A DNA stretch of 64,000 bases from Microbacterium soli (lineage in GTDB: Bacteria > Actinomycetota > Actinomycetes > Actinomycetales > Microbacteriaceae), in assembly GCF_039539005.1 (NCBI RefSeq), contig NZ_BAABCP010000002.1:186001-250000 (forward strand), in the 5' to 3' direction. Position numbers and translations under genes: made by a program. Numbering within the stretch: the first letter of the stretch is position 1; the number at the start of each line of letters is the position of its first letter. Positions 10,101-17,636 of this stretch are shown here, piece after piece. The notes under the pieces are model-generated. The model worked only from the letters and a program-made list of their open reading frames with translations. It was not told where the DNA came from and ran no database searches.

Positions 10101-11123
10101 GTTCGACAGCGCCGTGTTCAACAACCGCGCATAGGATTGGATGTCGCGGGCGTGCATGAGGGCCGCGACGGCGTCATCCTCCAGGGCGGCGCCCTGGTAC
10201 TTCTCCAGGGAGCCGAGGAAGGCGGCGGAGAGAACGTTGACATCCATGATGCGGTTGCCGTAGCTCGCAATCGTGTCGGCGAGTGCCCCGTCGGCCTCGG
10301 GCTCAAGGTAATCACGCGCCTCGGGGAGGCTCGGCTCGGCGAAATCAGGGTCGGGTGGGTCGGCGGCGATACCACGGTAGTAAAGAGCACGATCGACCAG
10401 GAGCTTGACCGCATCGAGCTCGAGCTGGATGGTGTCCATGATGCCGACAGTGGGGCACCACGGCGTGACCGGACTGCCCTCGATCGTCGGCATCGCCTCG
10501 CACACATAGGTCATGTAGAAGTCGACCCAGTTGGTCACACTGGTCAGCTGGTAGGTGGTGATCGCGGCGAACACGATCGAGTGATCGATCGCCGCCCGCG
10601 CCCAGAATTCTCCCTGCGCAGTGGCGCCCGCCTTCATCTCCTGAATACGGAGGTCTGGGAGGATGGGGATGTCAGTGGGGATGACCACCTCGAAGGCATT
10701 GCGGAGGATGCTGTCGGTGCCGTTGAAGATCCCGTCCTGACAGGTGTCCTCGACGATGTCGTAGATCCCGGGACCGAGGGTGCCGCCGGGTTCCGTGATC
10801 GCGATCAACTCATCGAAGACCCCACCGCCGAGGCCCGTTCCCATCAGAGTGTTCGGGGAGCCCGATGCGTCGCTGAGGGCGCTGCCCTCGCCCACCGAGC
10901 CGGCGGGCACGACGTAGATGTCGGACGTGCTCCCGAAGCGATCGCAGTCGTTGGTGAGGGTGCCGATGTCGATCGTCACATAGGAGTTGGGGCCGAAGAC
11001 GCTTCCGTTCAGTTGGAAATTCGCGGCATTCGCCGATGCCGCGGGCGCCATGCCCACCGCGAGCGACAACAGCAGAATCGTACTTGTGACGGCCGCACCG
11101 GCTGCGCGCAGTCGTGTCCTCAT
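4140..11123 (-). CDS. Giant sortase-anchored surface protein (PKD, VWA, DUF11, tandem repeats, LPRTG)
   Basis: A 2,327-residue secreted wall protein. In order: signal peptide (MRTRLRAAGA… to SANA, ~1–33); a helical region (~150–460); PKD-like domains (~464–635); a MopE-like calcium/metal motif, DEDSDGWTVNADCRDDD (~638–676); about five PKD domains (~683–1285); an Ig-like segment (~1275–1370); a VWA domain with intact MIDAS DESGSMG (Asp ~1384); a DUF11 domain (~1565–1688); six tandem ~96-residue repeats (~1695–2260); and LPRTG (~2289) followed by a membrane helix and RLRRPGGRR. The ATG at 11123 has GAGGGGG upstream; the longer frame start at 11174 lacks one. A role in adhesion or wall display is inferred. 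No partner adhesin or sortase gene is in the window. Confidence 0.9.
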   Translation of the reverse strand: MRTRLRAAGAAVTSTILLLSLAVGMAPAASANAANFQLNGSVFGPNSYVTIDIGTLTNDCDRFGSTSDIYVVPAGSVGEGSALSDASGSPNTLMGTGLGGGVFDELIAITEPGGTLGPGIYDIVEDTCQDGIFNGTDSILRNAFEVVIPTDIPILPDLRIQEMKAGATAQGEFWARAAIDHSIVFAAITTYQLTSVTNWVDFYMTYVCEAMPTIEGSPVTPWCPTVGIMDTIQLELDAVKLLVDRALYYRGIAADPPDPDFAEPSLPEARDYLEPEADGALADTIASYGNRIMDVNVLSAAFLGSLEKYQGAALEDDAVAALMHARDIQSYARLLNTALSNEYSAFTRFNSPTYNGGVNANLALNRMRDQLASLEADGFGAEDERILRNLGATPAEMQEMAETLLDQFGSEDVPASMTAVVNALASVNNQMAAAYTNLGNAMNDVISELEDVVAGRGETPRPSIVGINGINATTTIDTPRTLTVNCPTCEDVEWDLDGDGAFDDATGLSTSHVFTRTGGLIIGARGVNAEGGESTRFVWTEVRSANRAPQHTAVTPGSVVVEAPIGSAQEFSVTPTDADGDVLTTRWFLDEDEVGAGTEYSFAPTAADAGRAHNLVVLTDDGQGRAATTNWVILPLLADEDSDGWTVNADCRDDDAAIHPGQAEIPGNGIDDDCDPTTLDTGPPVPSIGVSASPAIVGEEVVFTDLSSDPDGPIVSRSWDFDDDGVEDSTDAEVSHTYTAAGDVTVTLTVEDEDGNVESLSKILTVTERPVAAFSFSPDPALVGNPVTFTDASTDADGVTAWEWDFDYDGTTFTVDSTDRNPTHAFGESVDVALRVTDALGVASPIVHHTIPVSGPPVAAFSPLPETGLGDVARVEHGGAAVLWTSQSGAGTGAAEMIDTDYPSAEIGWTTGNGLTTDQRAVIDLGGGREGWQIEAVGLQAGSTSTQRPQNVRFSLSGTSTTTGYATVREGVLENSADLQILELSRPQSGRWLMYEPLDNRGGATTTTLRLQALTGQLGGATVTFQDRSTDGDGDDDIVSWEWSFGDGTTSTEQSPTHTFDAPGDYPVTLTVTDRDGLSTSKTLRQRVVAPLQAQPFTVPVNLEEGRTGSFSDVTEATLTDRAIVERVWDWNDGTTRLGTVGPPKSFADNGTYDVTLTLVDSIGMTSQVVQTLTVTNQDPTATAGADMRSPVREVSSGVFGATWTPTPNVFDPSSVDRESLTCTWEWGDGTAADVVQPCNTTTGRVPHVYGLGEYTATLTVADKDGGTATDTAEIVVEQAHTYLSVSPVPGTASEDTVTVRVKLWNADGPYTAIAGATVDVALGAESRTVTTDAVGEALIVLPLGADRELRAEFAGSRLYHPASDTATIPLVQRPPGDIVFTLDESGSMGAVQQRIRDNVVRIANQLAESLDYRISVMGFGSGFPAVEGRPGHLPRIIVPATDDLQEVSDAAAALTTGGGTEPGIDAIVEALSPNVGLRPGAGTCIVLVGDESTQQENHTVEDAAQALADNDALLFSIVTVNSGTADYQQLALDSGGAVFEVDEFADDPEPVLQALLASCATALVQRPDLTVSIDDGRADLSPGETVSYTTTITNVGAVGATDIAATVELPDGVSFVSAEDGGTASGNTVSWPLFDLASLGSTTRTLTVTVSDTAAAGEEITLRAEAFDDGANGNDLTPANNVDEDTDTILALPTLTVVTTVINDDGGTAEAKDFDAVVTGVAGQVSSDAGDTAGTVHALTVGDYTVGSTGLADYTTAYGGDCAADGTVSLAIGVDATCTITHDDIPTAQPEGTLTVITTVINDGDGTAGAEDFRVTIDGPSGPTTSDGDADGTTHTVLPGDYTVETTRLPGYDTTIGGDCLADGTVSVPDGGVRTCVIVHHDTVAPPDDGVLTIVVTVINDDGGTASSSDVTVTVTDLGGATQEEAGDEAGRSRTVAPGSYSISSSPLPGYTDSLGGDCDAAGEVTVAAGAHVTCVIVLNDIAPPPPQKARLTVFTEVINDDGGFAAAPEFQIVLGDGTAHLSADPGNPDGTVHSLDAGEYVLSAGAHPGYTMTIRGDCASDGAIELDAGQEASCTLVFDDIPVAPPVMGVLTLVTEVSNMHGGSAVPSDATIAVRGSDVDESAPGDATGTERTLIVGSYTVTASPLPGYGYVIEGDCSATGEVELTVDGATCTVTYSDVPGTLTVVLITDDSAAAELTVDGVPTRFGDATPLAAGEHTAAVTAPEGYAIAIAGACASDGMVSLGLDEHLICEVRVVAPESENPGDVPGEADPSPGVPGSKPGDGHDGLPRTGGTAPIGALVLGGVLLAVGAIVTFLRLRRPGGRR
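4345..6039 (-). repeat. Six tandem ~96-residue repeats in the surface protein
   Basis: Five well-conserved units and one degenerate unit begin with LT(V/I/L)xT(V/E)xINDDGG-like strands. They contain (G/S)xYxxxxxxxPGY, then GDCxxDGxV and a closing CT(I/V)xxxD segment. Each unit has two cysteines, in GDC and xC(T/V)I, that could form one disulfide. Units start near 6039, 5747, 5450, 5150, 4855 and 4575. Sequence identity between units is partial, so the array is old rather than freshly amplified. The fold is probably a prealbumin-like/SpaA-type beta sandwich; that is an inference. Confidence 0.8.
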
Positions 11124-11172
11124 CAACGTCCCCCTCGACGCCGGTGCCTGTCGCCCCAGCGCAATGCACGCC

Positions 11173-11202
11173 AAGATAGCCGAAGAAGCGCGAAGGCCGC
11201 AA
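11173..11202 (-). promoter_or_regulatory. Candidate promoter of the surface-protein gene
   Basis: On the minus strand TTGCGG (11202–11197), an 18-bp spacer and TATCTT (11178–11173) lie 50 bp upstream of the ATG at 11123. The match to the sigma-70 consensus is moderate. Confidence 0.35.
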
Positions 11203-11286
11203 GAAGTGCCCTTGACCGATTAAAGGTCGAGGAGGATAATTCGTTCAGCGGTCAGAGCATCTGCACAGACACCCCGACTTCTGCGG

Positions 11287-12396
11287 TCAGGGAGTGATGA
11301 CCACCTTCATGGGGTCGCCGATGCGATCGCGGATCACGTGGAACGCTTCGCCGATCTCCTCGAGGGAGAAGCGGTGGGTCACGAGCTCCTTGCAGTGCAG
11401 CGCGCCCTGAGCGGCGAGGGAGACGGCGCGCCTGACATTGTTCCCGCCCTCGCCTCGTGAGGTGTGCAGTGTGATGTCCTTGCGGATCGCCGCGCTGAGG
11501 TCGAACTCGACCTTGTCGTGATAGAACGCGAGGAACAGGATGCTGCCGCCGCGTTTGGTGCCTTCGACGCACAGCTGAGGAACCGGCTGCGCACCGGATG
11601 CGTCGATCGTCAGATCCGCGCCCTCCGGGCCGAGGATCGCCTTGATCGCCTCGATCGGGTCGGTCTCACGGGAGTTGATGACATGCTCGATGCCCAGCTC
11701 GCGCGCACGATCCAGGCGGGACTGCCGCGTGCCGACGAGGATGACCGTGCCGGCGCCGAGTGCTCGGCACACCTGCGCCGCCATGATGCCGACGGCGCCG
11801 GGGCCGTAGATGACGACGCTGTCGCCGGCGATGTAGCCGCCGAGGTGGTCCAGACCGTACAGGCTCGTGCCGGCGGTCGTGATGAGCACGGCATCCTCCG
11901 GGGTGAGTCCCTCGGGCATCCGATAGAGCGCGGAGACGTGGTGGACCGCGTACTCGGCGAACCCGCCATCCGCCGTCATTCCCGTCGCGCGGTGCCCCTT
12001 GGCGCGGTTGTTGTAGTTCAGGCACGCCGTGTATCGACCTACGACGCAGTTGTCGCAGCGACCGCATCCGCGATGCGCCTCGATGCAGACGTGGTCGCCG
12101 ACCGCGAACTCATCGACCGTCGCCCCGACGTCGACGACGGTCCCGGTCCACTCATGCCCCGGCGTGAACTGGCCGTACGGCGGGATCTGCGGGAAGTGTC
12201 CATCGAGGATCTTCAGGTCCGTTCCGCAGGCGCCGCAGGTCGCGACCCGCACCAGCACCTCGTCGGGACCCGGACGGGGCACGTCCCGATCCACGACGCG
12301 CAGGTTGCCCGGCCCGAAGAGCACTGCGGCGCGCATCGTCGGCGGCAGTGCGCTCGGCACGGGTGGGAATTCTACGGTGTCCTGTGTCTGCGCCAC
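11287..12396 (-). CDS. Zinc-dependent alcohol/polyol dehydrogenase (MDR family)
   Basis: A 369-residue medium-chain dehydrogenase, last gene of the creatininase operon. The catalytic zinc site is formed by CGACGTDLK and TPGHEWTG. The structural zinc lobe is CGRCDNCVVGRYTAC, and the nucleotide-binding loop is YGPGAVGIMAA. It should oxidise a secondary alcohol of a sugar-acid-like substrate with NAD(P)+. The GTG start at 12396 lies 4 nt after the stop of the UPF0261 gene, within reach of an AGG ribosome site. The context argues for a dedicated catabolic dehydrogenase, not a general alcohol dehydrogenase. Confidence 0.88.
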   Translation of the reverse strand: MAQTQDTVEFPPVPSALPPTMRAAVLFGPGNLRVVDRDVPRPGPDEVLVRVATCGACGTDLKILDGHFPQIPPYGQFTPGHEWTGTVVDVGATVDEFAVGDHVCIEAHRGCGRCDNCVVGRYTACLNYNNRAKGHRATGMTADGGFAEYAVHHVSALYRMPEGLTPEDAVLITTAGTSLYGLDHLGGYIAGDSVVIYGPGAVGIMAAQVCRALGAGTVILVGTRQSRLDRARELGIEHVINSRETDPIEAIKAILGPEGADLTIDASGAQPVPQLCVEGTKRGGSILFLAFYHDKVEFDLSAAIRKDITLHTSRGEGGNNVRRAVSLAAQGALHCKELVTHRFSLEEIGEAFHVIRDRIGDPMKVVITP

Positions 12397-12400
12397 GGCG

Positions 12401-13678
12401 CTACCTCATTCCTGTCTCTTTCGGCTCGGCGCCGATTCCCATGAGCGCCAGCAGGCGCCGAGCCGCCTGCTGGCCGAATCCGTCGTCATTGATGGCCATG
12501 GGCAGTTCGCGAATGCTCAGTCCGTCGCCCGCACGTCTCTCGAGCTCCCGGATGAAGGCGCTGTTCGTCTCCGGGTCGTGGAGGATGCCCCCGGGGGATC
12601 CGACCTGCGACCAGCCGCGCAGGGGGATCATGACGGCCACCGGTCCCGTCGCCGCGTTCAACCGCTCCGCCATGGTGCGTGCGACCGCGATCAGCTCCTC
12701 ACTCGATGAGCGCACGTTCGTGTTGTTCGGGTTGTGGTGATGAGTGGCGCGGTCGCGCAGGGCGGCGGGGATGGTCTCGGCCGCTGCGAAGCAGTGGTAT
12801 TCCAGACCGCCCGGCACGACGACCTGAGGGAGACCGGCCGTGCCGGCCGCTGTCAATCGCCCGGCACGGACGGGGGTGTAGATGTCATCCGGATACAGTT
12901 CCGCGAGGAGCTCGTGCGTGGTCATGTCGAGCACGCCGTCGAACATGCCCTCCGCGATGAAGCGCTCCATCGCCGATCCCGATGCCCCGGATGCGTGGAA
13001 CGGGACGACCTGCACCCCCGCGCGCGTGAACTCCGCGATGGCATGATCGACAGCGGTCTGCGTATTGCCGAAGGCGGTGATCGCGACCCGTGGACCGTGC
13101 GGGCGGAACGCCGTCGTATCCGAGGACACCGTGTCCGATGCGGACGCGGCCATCGCCACCACGGCTGCGGTCGCCTGCCTCAGAATCGGGCCGGTGACGG
13201 CGTTCGGGCCGCCGAGCAGGTCGCCGACCGAGAACGCGAATACGATGTCGGAGTCTCCGACGTAGCCGCGGATGTTCCCGGAGGCGACGGTCGAGACGAT
13301 GTACTTCGGCACGCCGAAGGGGAGTTCTCGCATCGCGGCGGCGGCGATCGCGGTGCCCTGATTGCCGCCGATTCCCAGCACCGCGTCCAACGCCCCTTCG
13401 CCGCGCCAGCGCTTCAGGAAGTCCGCGGCACCGGCGGCCATCGTGGCCATCGCATGGTCGCGACGCGCGTGAGAGCGCAGCTCGTCGACCGAGCTGCCGG
13501 TGATCGCGGCGACCTCCTCGGCATCCACGTCGTCCGGCCCCGTGACCATCCGATCCCGATGCAGCCCGACATCGACGACGACGGCGCGGCAACCGCGAGC
13601 GGTGAGCTCGCTGCGGATGAACTCGGTCTCCGCGGCTTTGGTGTCGACGGTCGCCACGACCGCCACGGTCAACGTCAT
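12401..13678 (-). CDS. Tm-1-like ATP-binding protein (UPF0261)
   Basis: A 425-residue protein beginning MTLTVAVVATVDTKAAE, with the family segments GIGGNQGTAIAAAAM (~residue 100) and STVASGNIRGYVGDSDI (~135). It resembles the N-terminal ATP-binding half of the plant Tm-1 resistance protein and the bacterial UPF0261 family, whose members occur in sugar/acid catabolic clusters but lack a settled reaction. It overlaps the aldolase gene upstream by 4 nt (ATGA) and is followed after 4 nt by the dehydrogenase, so the three genes are translationally linked. A substrate-activating role is inferred only. Confidence 0.85.
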   Translation of the reverse strand: MTLTVAVVATVDTKAAETEFIRSELTARGCRAVVVDVGLHRDRMVTGPDDVDAEEVAAITGSSVDELRSHARRDHAMATMAAGAADFLKRWRGEGALDAVLGIGGNQGTAIAAAAMRELPFGVPKYIVSTVASGNIRGYVGDSDIVFAFSVGDLLGGPNAVTGPILRQATAAVVAMAASASDTVSSDTTAFRPHGPRVAITAFGNTQTAVDHAIAEFTRAGVQVVPFHASGASGSAMERFIAEGMFDGVLDMTTHELLAELYPDDIYTPVRAGRLTAAGTAGLPQVVVPGGLEYHCFAAAETIPAALRDRATHHHNPNNTNVRSSSEELIAVARTMAERLNAATGPVAVMIPLRGWSQVGSPGGILHDPETNSAFIRELERRAGDGLSIRELPMAINDDGFGQQAARRLLALMGIGAEPKETGMR

Positions 13679-14340
13679 CCGTCGTTCACCTCGGCGAGCG
13701 GGTCGACGTCCACGGCGAGCTGGATGTCCTCCGGCCGCACTCCTGCGATCTGAGCGGCCAGATACGCGATCCTCGCGTTGTCCTCGAGGTACTCGGTGCG
13801 GTGGTAAGCCGTGCGCAGGTCAGGGCCGATCGTGACAGTGCCGTGTTCGCGCATGAGCACGCCGTGAACCTCCGGGTTCTCGAACTCGTGGATGATCGCG
13901 TGAGCCAGTTCTATCGAGCCGGCGGGCATCAGGTCAACCATGCCCAGCTCGCGCAGGTGTCCCCGAGCTGCCGCGTTGACCAGCTTGGGCACTCGGCCCG
14001 CCACCGAGAAGGCGACCGAATACGGCGGGTGCAGATGCGCGACGCCACCGATCTCCGGCCGCTCCCGATAGATCCCGAGATGGAACTGCCACTCCTTCGA
14101 GGGCTTCCGCCCCGGGTCCAGGACATCGCCCGACGTCGTCACGAGCACGGTGTCCTGGACCGTCATGTCGCCCTGGCAGCACGCGGTCGCCTTGATCAGC
14201 ACCAGGTCGGTGCCCGGCACGCGAAGACTGTTGTTCCCGCTCAGGCCGGGCACCAGTCCGCGCTCGTATGCGCGCCGCGAGATGGTGACCAGTTCCTCGC
14301 GCAACAGGCGGAGAACCGTCGGGGACACGTCCGAAGTCAT
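13675..14340 (-). CDS. Class II aldolase/adducin family protein
   Basis: A 221-residue zinc enzyme of the fuculose-phosphate aldolase superfamily. GLSGNNSLRVPG near residue 33 is the phosphate/glycine loop. VAHLHPPYS near 98 supplies the HxH zinc ligands and REHGTV near 163 the third histidine. It would cleave or epimerise a sugar- or sugar-acid phosphate-like compound, or decarboxylate a 3-keto acid as in OtnC-type members. It is the second gene of the minus-strand operon, 34 bp after the creatininase gene. Exact chemistry is open. Confidence 0.85.
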   Translation of the reverse strand: MTSDVSPTVLRLLREELVTISRRAYERGLVPGLSGNNSLRVPGTDLVLIKATACCQGDMTVQDTVLVTTSGDVLDPGRKPSKEWQFHLGIYRERPEIGGVAHLHPPYSVAFSVAGRVPKLVNAAARGHLRELGMVDLMPAGSIELAHAIIHEFENPEVHGVLMREHGTVTIGPDLRTAYHRTEYLEDNARIAYLAAQIAGVRPEDIQLAVDVDPLAEVNDG

Positions 14341-14374
14341 GACGATGCCTCTCTCGAATCCGGCGGGCCCGAAC

Positions 14375-15271
14375 TCAGGCGCGGCCCGGGTAATCGGTGT
14401 TCGTGGTCTCGACGGGGAACTTGCGCACTTCGCGCACGTACGCCGAGAGGTGCTCGGACATGCGGTCCAGCATCCTCAGTCCCTTCTCCCGTGAGGAGCG
14501 GAACGGGTTGCCGATCACGGCGGTGTCGCAGTATTCGTGATGATCCATCGGCACCCAGATGTTCTCGGAGCCGAGGAACTTGACCGTCGCGGTGCCGTCG
14601 GACTTCGTGAACTCGTCGGTCATGTACGCGGGGACGTGAGCTCGATCCTCGACAGCCCGATCCATGTGCACGAGCTCCTCGCCGGCGGCCATCAGCGCAG
14701 ACGTCTCCAGCTCGCTGGAGTGCCACCCCGGCGTCTCCTCCGGCGGGTTCTCGAAGATGTCGTCGAGGAAGGACGCGTCGCGCTCGGTCGGCGTCTTGTA
14801 GTACGAGATGTAGGCGTTCGTCTCGTAGCGCAGCTGGCGCAGAACCTCGTCGATCGGCTTGACGTTCGAGCCATGATGGCTCACGAAGATCAGACGCTTG
14901 AATCCGTGGAAGATGAGGCTGCGTCCGATGTCGTGCATGATGCTGCGGTAGGTCTCCGCCCGCAGGGTGATCGTTCCCGCACCTTCGAGGTGCCGGCCCA
15001 TGTGATGCGGCGAGTACCCGAAGGGCATCAGGGGCGTGTAGAGGATGTCGGTGGCCTCGGCCGTGCGCTTGACGACCTCCATCGTCACGTAGCTGTCGGT
15101 TCCCAGCGGAATGTGCGCCCCGTGCTTCTCCGTGCTTCCCAGCGAGATGAGCACAGTGTCCTGATCCTTCTCCTTGAGCCGCTCGGCGACTTCCGCGAAG
15201 GACATCGACAGCATGTTGTGCTTGCGCGACGCATTGTCCGCGTCCTGGCTCACGTAATCCAGATCGCTCAT
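14375..15271 (-). CDS. Creatininase-family amidohydrolase
   Basis: A 298-residue metal-dependent amide hydrolase. STEKHGAHIPLGTDSY near residue 48 carries the Glu/His/Asp metal ligands, and SHHGSN and WHSSELETS continue the family pattern. Members open cyclic amides (creatinine) or N-formyl amides such as FAPy in riboflavin/F420 biosynthesis. Here the catabolic neighbours favour a degradative role. The ATG at 15271 has a strong AGGAGG 9 nt upstream; a longer frame to 15325 would run through the operator and is rejected. First gene of the operon. Confidence 0.87.
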   Translation of the reverse strand: MSDLDYVSQDADNASRKHNMLSMSFAEVAERLKEKDQDTVLISLGSTEKHGAHIPLGTDSYVTMEVVKRTAEATDILYTPLMPFGYSPHHMGRHLEGAGTITLRAETYRSIMHDIGRSLIFHGFKRLIFVSHHGSNVKPIDEVLRQLRYETNAYISYYKTPTERDASFLDDIFENPPEETPGWHSSELETSALMAAGEELVHMDRAVEDRAHVPAYMTDEFTKSDGTATVKFLGSENIWVPMDHHEYCDTAVIGNPFRSSREKGLRMLDRMSEHLSAYVREVRKFPVETTNTDYPGRA

Positions 15272-15283
15272 TTCGATCCTCCT

Positions 15284-15297
15284 AGTTATCGGTTTCA
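15284..15297. promoter_or_regulatory. Candidate LacI operator A (before creatininase gene)
   Basis: On the minus strand it reads TGAAACCGATAACT, matching TGAAAACGGTTACT at 16721–16734 in 11 of 14 positions. It lies between the candidate -10 and the ribosome site, as expected for a repressor. Confidence 0.5.
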
Positions 15298-15315
15298 GTA
15301 AAGGGTTACATCCGG

Positions 15316-15344
15316 AATGTAGCACTCGACTCCGAGCCGCACAA
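15316..15344 (-). promoter_or_regulatory. Candidate promoter of the creatininase operon
   Basis: Minus-strand TTGTGC (15344–15339), 17-bp spacer, TACATT (15321–15316). It is followed about 18 bp downstream by operator A. Confidence 0.45.
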
Positions 15345-15532
15345 GGTGGGTTCGAGATCGTGCGATCCTCCTCGGACCAGGCGTCCGCCGGCGAGCGTCA
15401 TCCACGCTCCCGCCCGTCCCTGACGGCGTGCCCGCCGTCAGGGGGGTTCTCGGCGCGCCGCCGGGAGCAGACGCCGGCCGCGTTAGACTGGATCGATCAC
15501 ACCGCGCCGCGAGCAGACGCGGCAGTAATGGA

Positions 15533-15549
15533 TTACAGAAAAGGTTGTA
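15533..15549. promoter_or_regulatory. Weak LacI operator-like site before its own gene
   Basis: TTACAGAAAAGGTTGTA just upstream of the ATG at 15553 shares GAAAA and GGTT with the other two sites but has one base of spacing difference. It is compatible with autoregulation; the match is weak. Confidence 0.25.
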
Positions 15550-15552
15550 GCG

Positions 15553-16614
15553 ATGGCGATCACGATCCGGGACGTGGCCAAGGCAGCAGGCGTCTCCGTC
15601 GCGACCGTCTCCCGTGTCGCGAACGGATCCGCGAACGATTATCCCGTTCGTCCGGAGACCCGGGAACGCGTCCTCGAGGCGATCGTCCGCCTCGGCTACC
15701 GTCCGAACGACAACGCGCGTCGGCTGCTGCTGAAGCGGAGCGGACTCATCGGCATCGTCGTGCCGGACATCTCGAACCCCTACTACCCCGAAGTCGCGCG
15801 CGGTGTCGAGGACGTGGCCAATGCGAACGGCTTCACCGTGATGTTCTGCAGCACCGACAGGATGCCGGAGAAGGCCGCGTCCTACCTCGAGGCGCTGCTG
15901 CTCAAGCGCGTCGATGGCCTGGTGATCATCGGAGGCGGTGATGAGATCCAGCTCTCGGACTCATCCGTCGCGACCTACGACACCAAGGTCGTCTTCGTCG
16001 GACGCCCCTCGAAGTCGTTCTCCACCGTGCGCATCGACAACGTCGGTGCGGCACGCGACGCCACCGAGCATCTTCTCGCCCTCGGGCACTCCCGGATCGG
16101 CTTCATCGCCGCGGGAACGAGTTCGACGACCGTCACGGAGCGACGACGCGGCTACATCCAGGCGATCGAGGCATCCGGAGCGACGGTCGATGACGAGCTC
16201 ATCGTCGACGGGGATTTCAGTGAAGCCGTCGGCCATGCGGCGGCCCAGCGACTCCTGCGCCTTCCCGATCCCCCGACGGCGATCTTCGCAGCGAACGACA
16301 GGATGGCGCTGGGCGCCATGGCGGCGATCGCGGACCTCGGCCTGAGCGTTCCCCAGGACGTTGCACTGGTCGGCTTCGACGATGTGCCGATGTCGGCCTT
16401 CCTCCGCCCTGCGCTGACCACCGTGTCCGTCGCCGCTCAGGAACTGGGCGTACGCGCGATGGAGGCGCTCGTCAAGGACATCAACGCGGCAGACGGTCGC
16501 ACCGTCCGCCGCAGAATCCGCGTCGCCACACGCCTCATCGTGCGTGAGAGCTGCGGGGCCACGCTGCATTCTTCGCACGGAGGCCTGGCCTCTCCAGCCG
16601 TCTCGTCCCACTGA
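15553..16614 (+). CDS. LacI-family transcriptional regulator
   Basis: A 353-residue repressor. The N-terminal helix-turn-helix and hinge are canonical: [19 protein letters not shown] (3–21), then [21 protein letters not shown] periplasmic-binding-protein-like effector domain follows ([23 protein letters not shown], then [18 protein letters not shown]). It sits between and divergent to the creatininase operon and upstream of the ABC importer operon. Similar operator-like sequences precede both of them and, more weakly, its own start (15533–15549). It probably senses the imported substrate or an early intermediate. Confidence 0.92.
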   Translation: MAITIRDVAKAAGVSVATVSRVANGSANDYPVRPETRERVLEAIVRLGYRPNDNARRLLLKRSGLIGIVVPDISNPYYPEVARGVEDVANANGFTVMFCSTDRMPEKAASYLEALLLKRVDGLVIIGGGDEIQLSDSSVATYDTKVVFVGRPSKSFSTVRIDNVGAARDATEHLLALGHSRIGFIAAGTSSTTVTERRRGYIQAIEASGATVDDELIVDGDFSEAVGHAAAQRLLRLPDPPTAIFAANDRMALGAMAAIADLGLSVPQDVALVGFDDVPMSAFLRPALTTVSVAAQELGVRAMEALVKDINAADGRTVRRRIRVATRLIVRESCGATLHSSHGGLASPAVSSH

Positions 16615-16689
16615 AGGACCCGGCCCTCGGACGCCTCATCGCGCGCCGCCTGAGGAGCCGCGCAGCCGGTGAGCCCTCCCAGGTGGCTC

Positions 16690-16717
16690 TTGACAAATCC
16701 CGTCGTGCGAATACTGT
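16690..16717 (+). promoter_or_regulatory. Candidate promoter of the ABC importer operon
   Basis: A perfect TTGACA (16690–16695), 16-bp spacer and TACTGT (16712–16717). Operator B starts four bases downstream, so a bound LacI protein would block initiation. Confidence 0.6.
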
Positions 16718-16720
16718 TGA

Positions 16721-16734
16721 TGAAAACGGTTACT
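16721..16734. promoter_or_regulatory. Candidate LacI operator B (before ABC importer)
   Basis: TGAAAACGGTTACT immediately after the -10 hexamer, with a central CG as in LacI/GalR-type operators. It is related to operator A in front of the creatininase operon. Confidence 0.55.
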
Positions 16735-16817
16735 GAAAGCCATTACCCCGCGCAGGACCGGCCTCCGCCCGTCTTGGGTCCGTTCCTCGGCGCGAGAGCA
16801 CCCGAAGGAGAGTCCTC

Positions 16818-17636
16818 TTGGCGCACGCAAGCCTCGTCGCAGACGATCTGGAAGTCCACCTCGGCGACACGACGATCATGCAGCATATGTCCCTCCGGGC
16901 CGAGGAGGGCGAGTTCGTCGCGATCATCGGCACGTCGGGATGCGGGAAGACGACGCTGCTGCGCACCATCGCCGGGCTCATCCCGCACCACAACGGCACG
17001 ATCACGCTCCACGACACGCCCATCCTCGGCCCCGAGGACCGCGTGGCGATGGTCTTCCAGCACTTCGGGCTCTTCCCCTGGAAGACCGTGGAGAAGAACG
17101 TCTCCTACGGCCTCGATGTGCTCGGCCGGCCCGATCCGGATGGACGCGTGGATCGGCTGCTCGAGATGATGCACCTCACCGAGAGCCGACGCAAGTACCC
17201 GTTCCAGCTGTCCGGCGGGATGAAGCAGCGCGCCGGCATCGCGCGTGCGCTCTGCATGGAGCCGGAGCTGCTCCTGCTCGACGAACCGCTCAGCGCAGTG
17301 GACGCCATCACCCGCGAGATCCTCCAGGCGGAGATCCTCCACATGTGGGACGGCCAGAGCGACATGAACGCCCTGCTGGTGACCCATGACCTCGATGAGG
17401 CGATCCTCATGGCGGATCGCATCGTCGTCCTCGGCGGTCCCCCGACGAGGGTCCTTCTGGAGACGAAGGTTCCCATCGAGCGTCCGCGCAACCCGCGCAC
17501 CATCCGATCGCATCCGGAATACGCCCCACTCCGCGCCCGGCTCTGGGAGACCCTGCAGAGCCCGCCGCCGGCGGGCGAGGAGCAGCCGGCGGCTCCCGGC
17601 AACGATGCCTCCGCTCCGGCGAAGGGACTGTCCTGA
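16818..17636 (+). CDS. ABC transporter ATP-binding protein (SsuB/TauB type)
   Basis: A 272-residue ATPase that powers an importer of the nitrate/sulfonate/taurine class. Walker A is GTSGCGKTT (~residue 39), the Q-loop VFQHFGLFPWKTV, the signature LSGGMKQR, Walker B LLLLDEPLSAVD, and the H-loop VTHDLDEA. All catalytic residues are present. The TTG start at 16818 has GAAGGAGAG upstream. It overlaps the permease gene by one base. Expression is probably controlled by operator B. Confidence 0.92.
   Translation: MAHASLVADDLEVHLGDTTIMQHMSLRAEEGEFVAIIGTSGCGKTTLLRTIAGLIPHHNGTITLHDTPILGPEDRVAMVFQHFGLFPWKTVEKNVSYGLDVLGRPDPDGRVDRLLEMMHLTESRRKYPFQLSGGMKQRAGIARALCMEPELLLLDEPLSAVDAITREILQAEILHMWDGQSDMNALLVTHDLDEAILMADRIVVLGGPPTRVLLETKVPIERPRNPRTIRSHPEYAPLRARLWETLQSPPPAGEEQPAAPGNDASAPAKGLS

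Noticed and set aside
9147..11297. A 716-codon plus-strand open frame opposite the surface protein
   Set aside because: No recognisable motifs and no ribosome site; it lies wholly opposite the coherent minus-strand protein.
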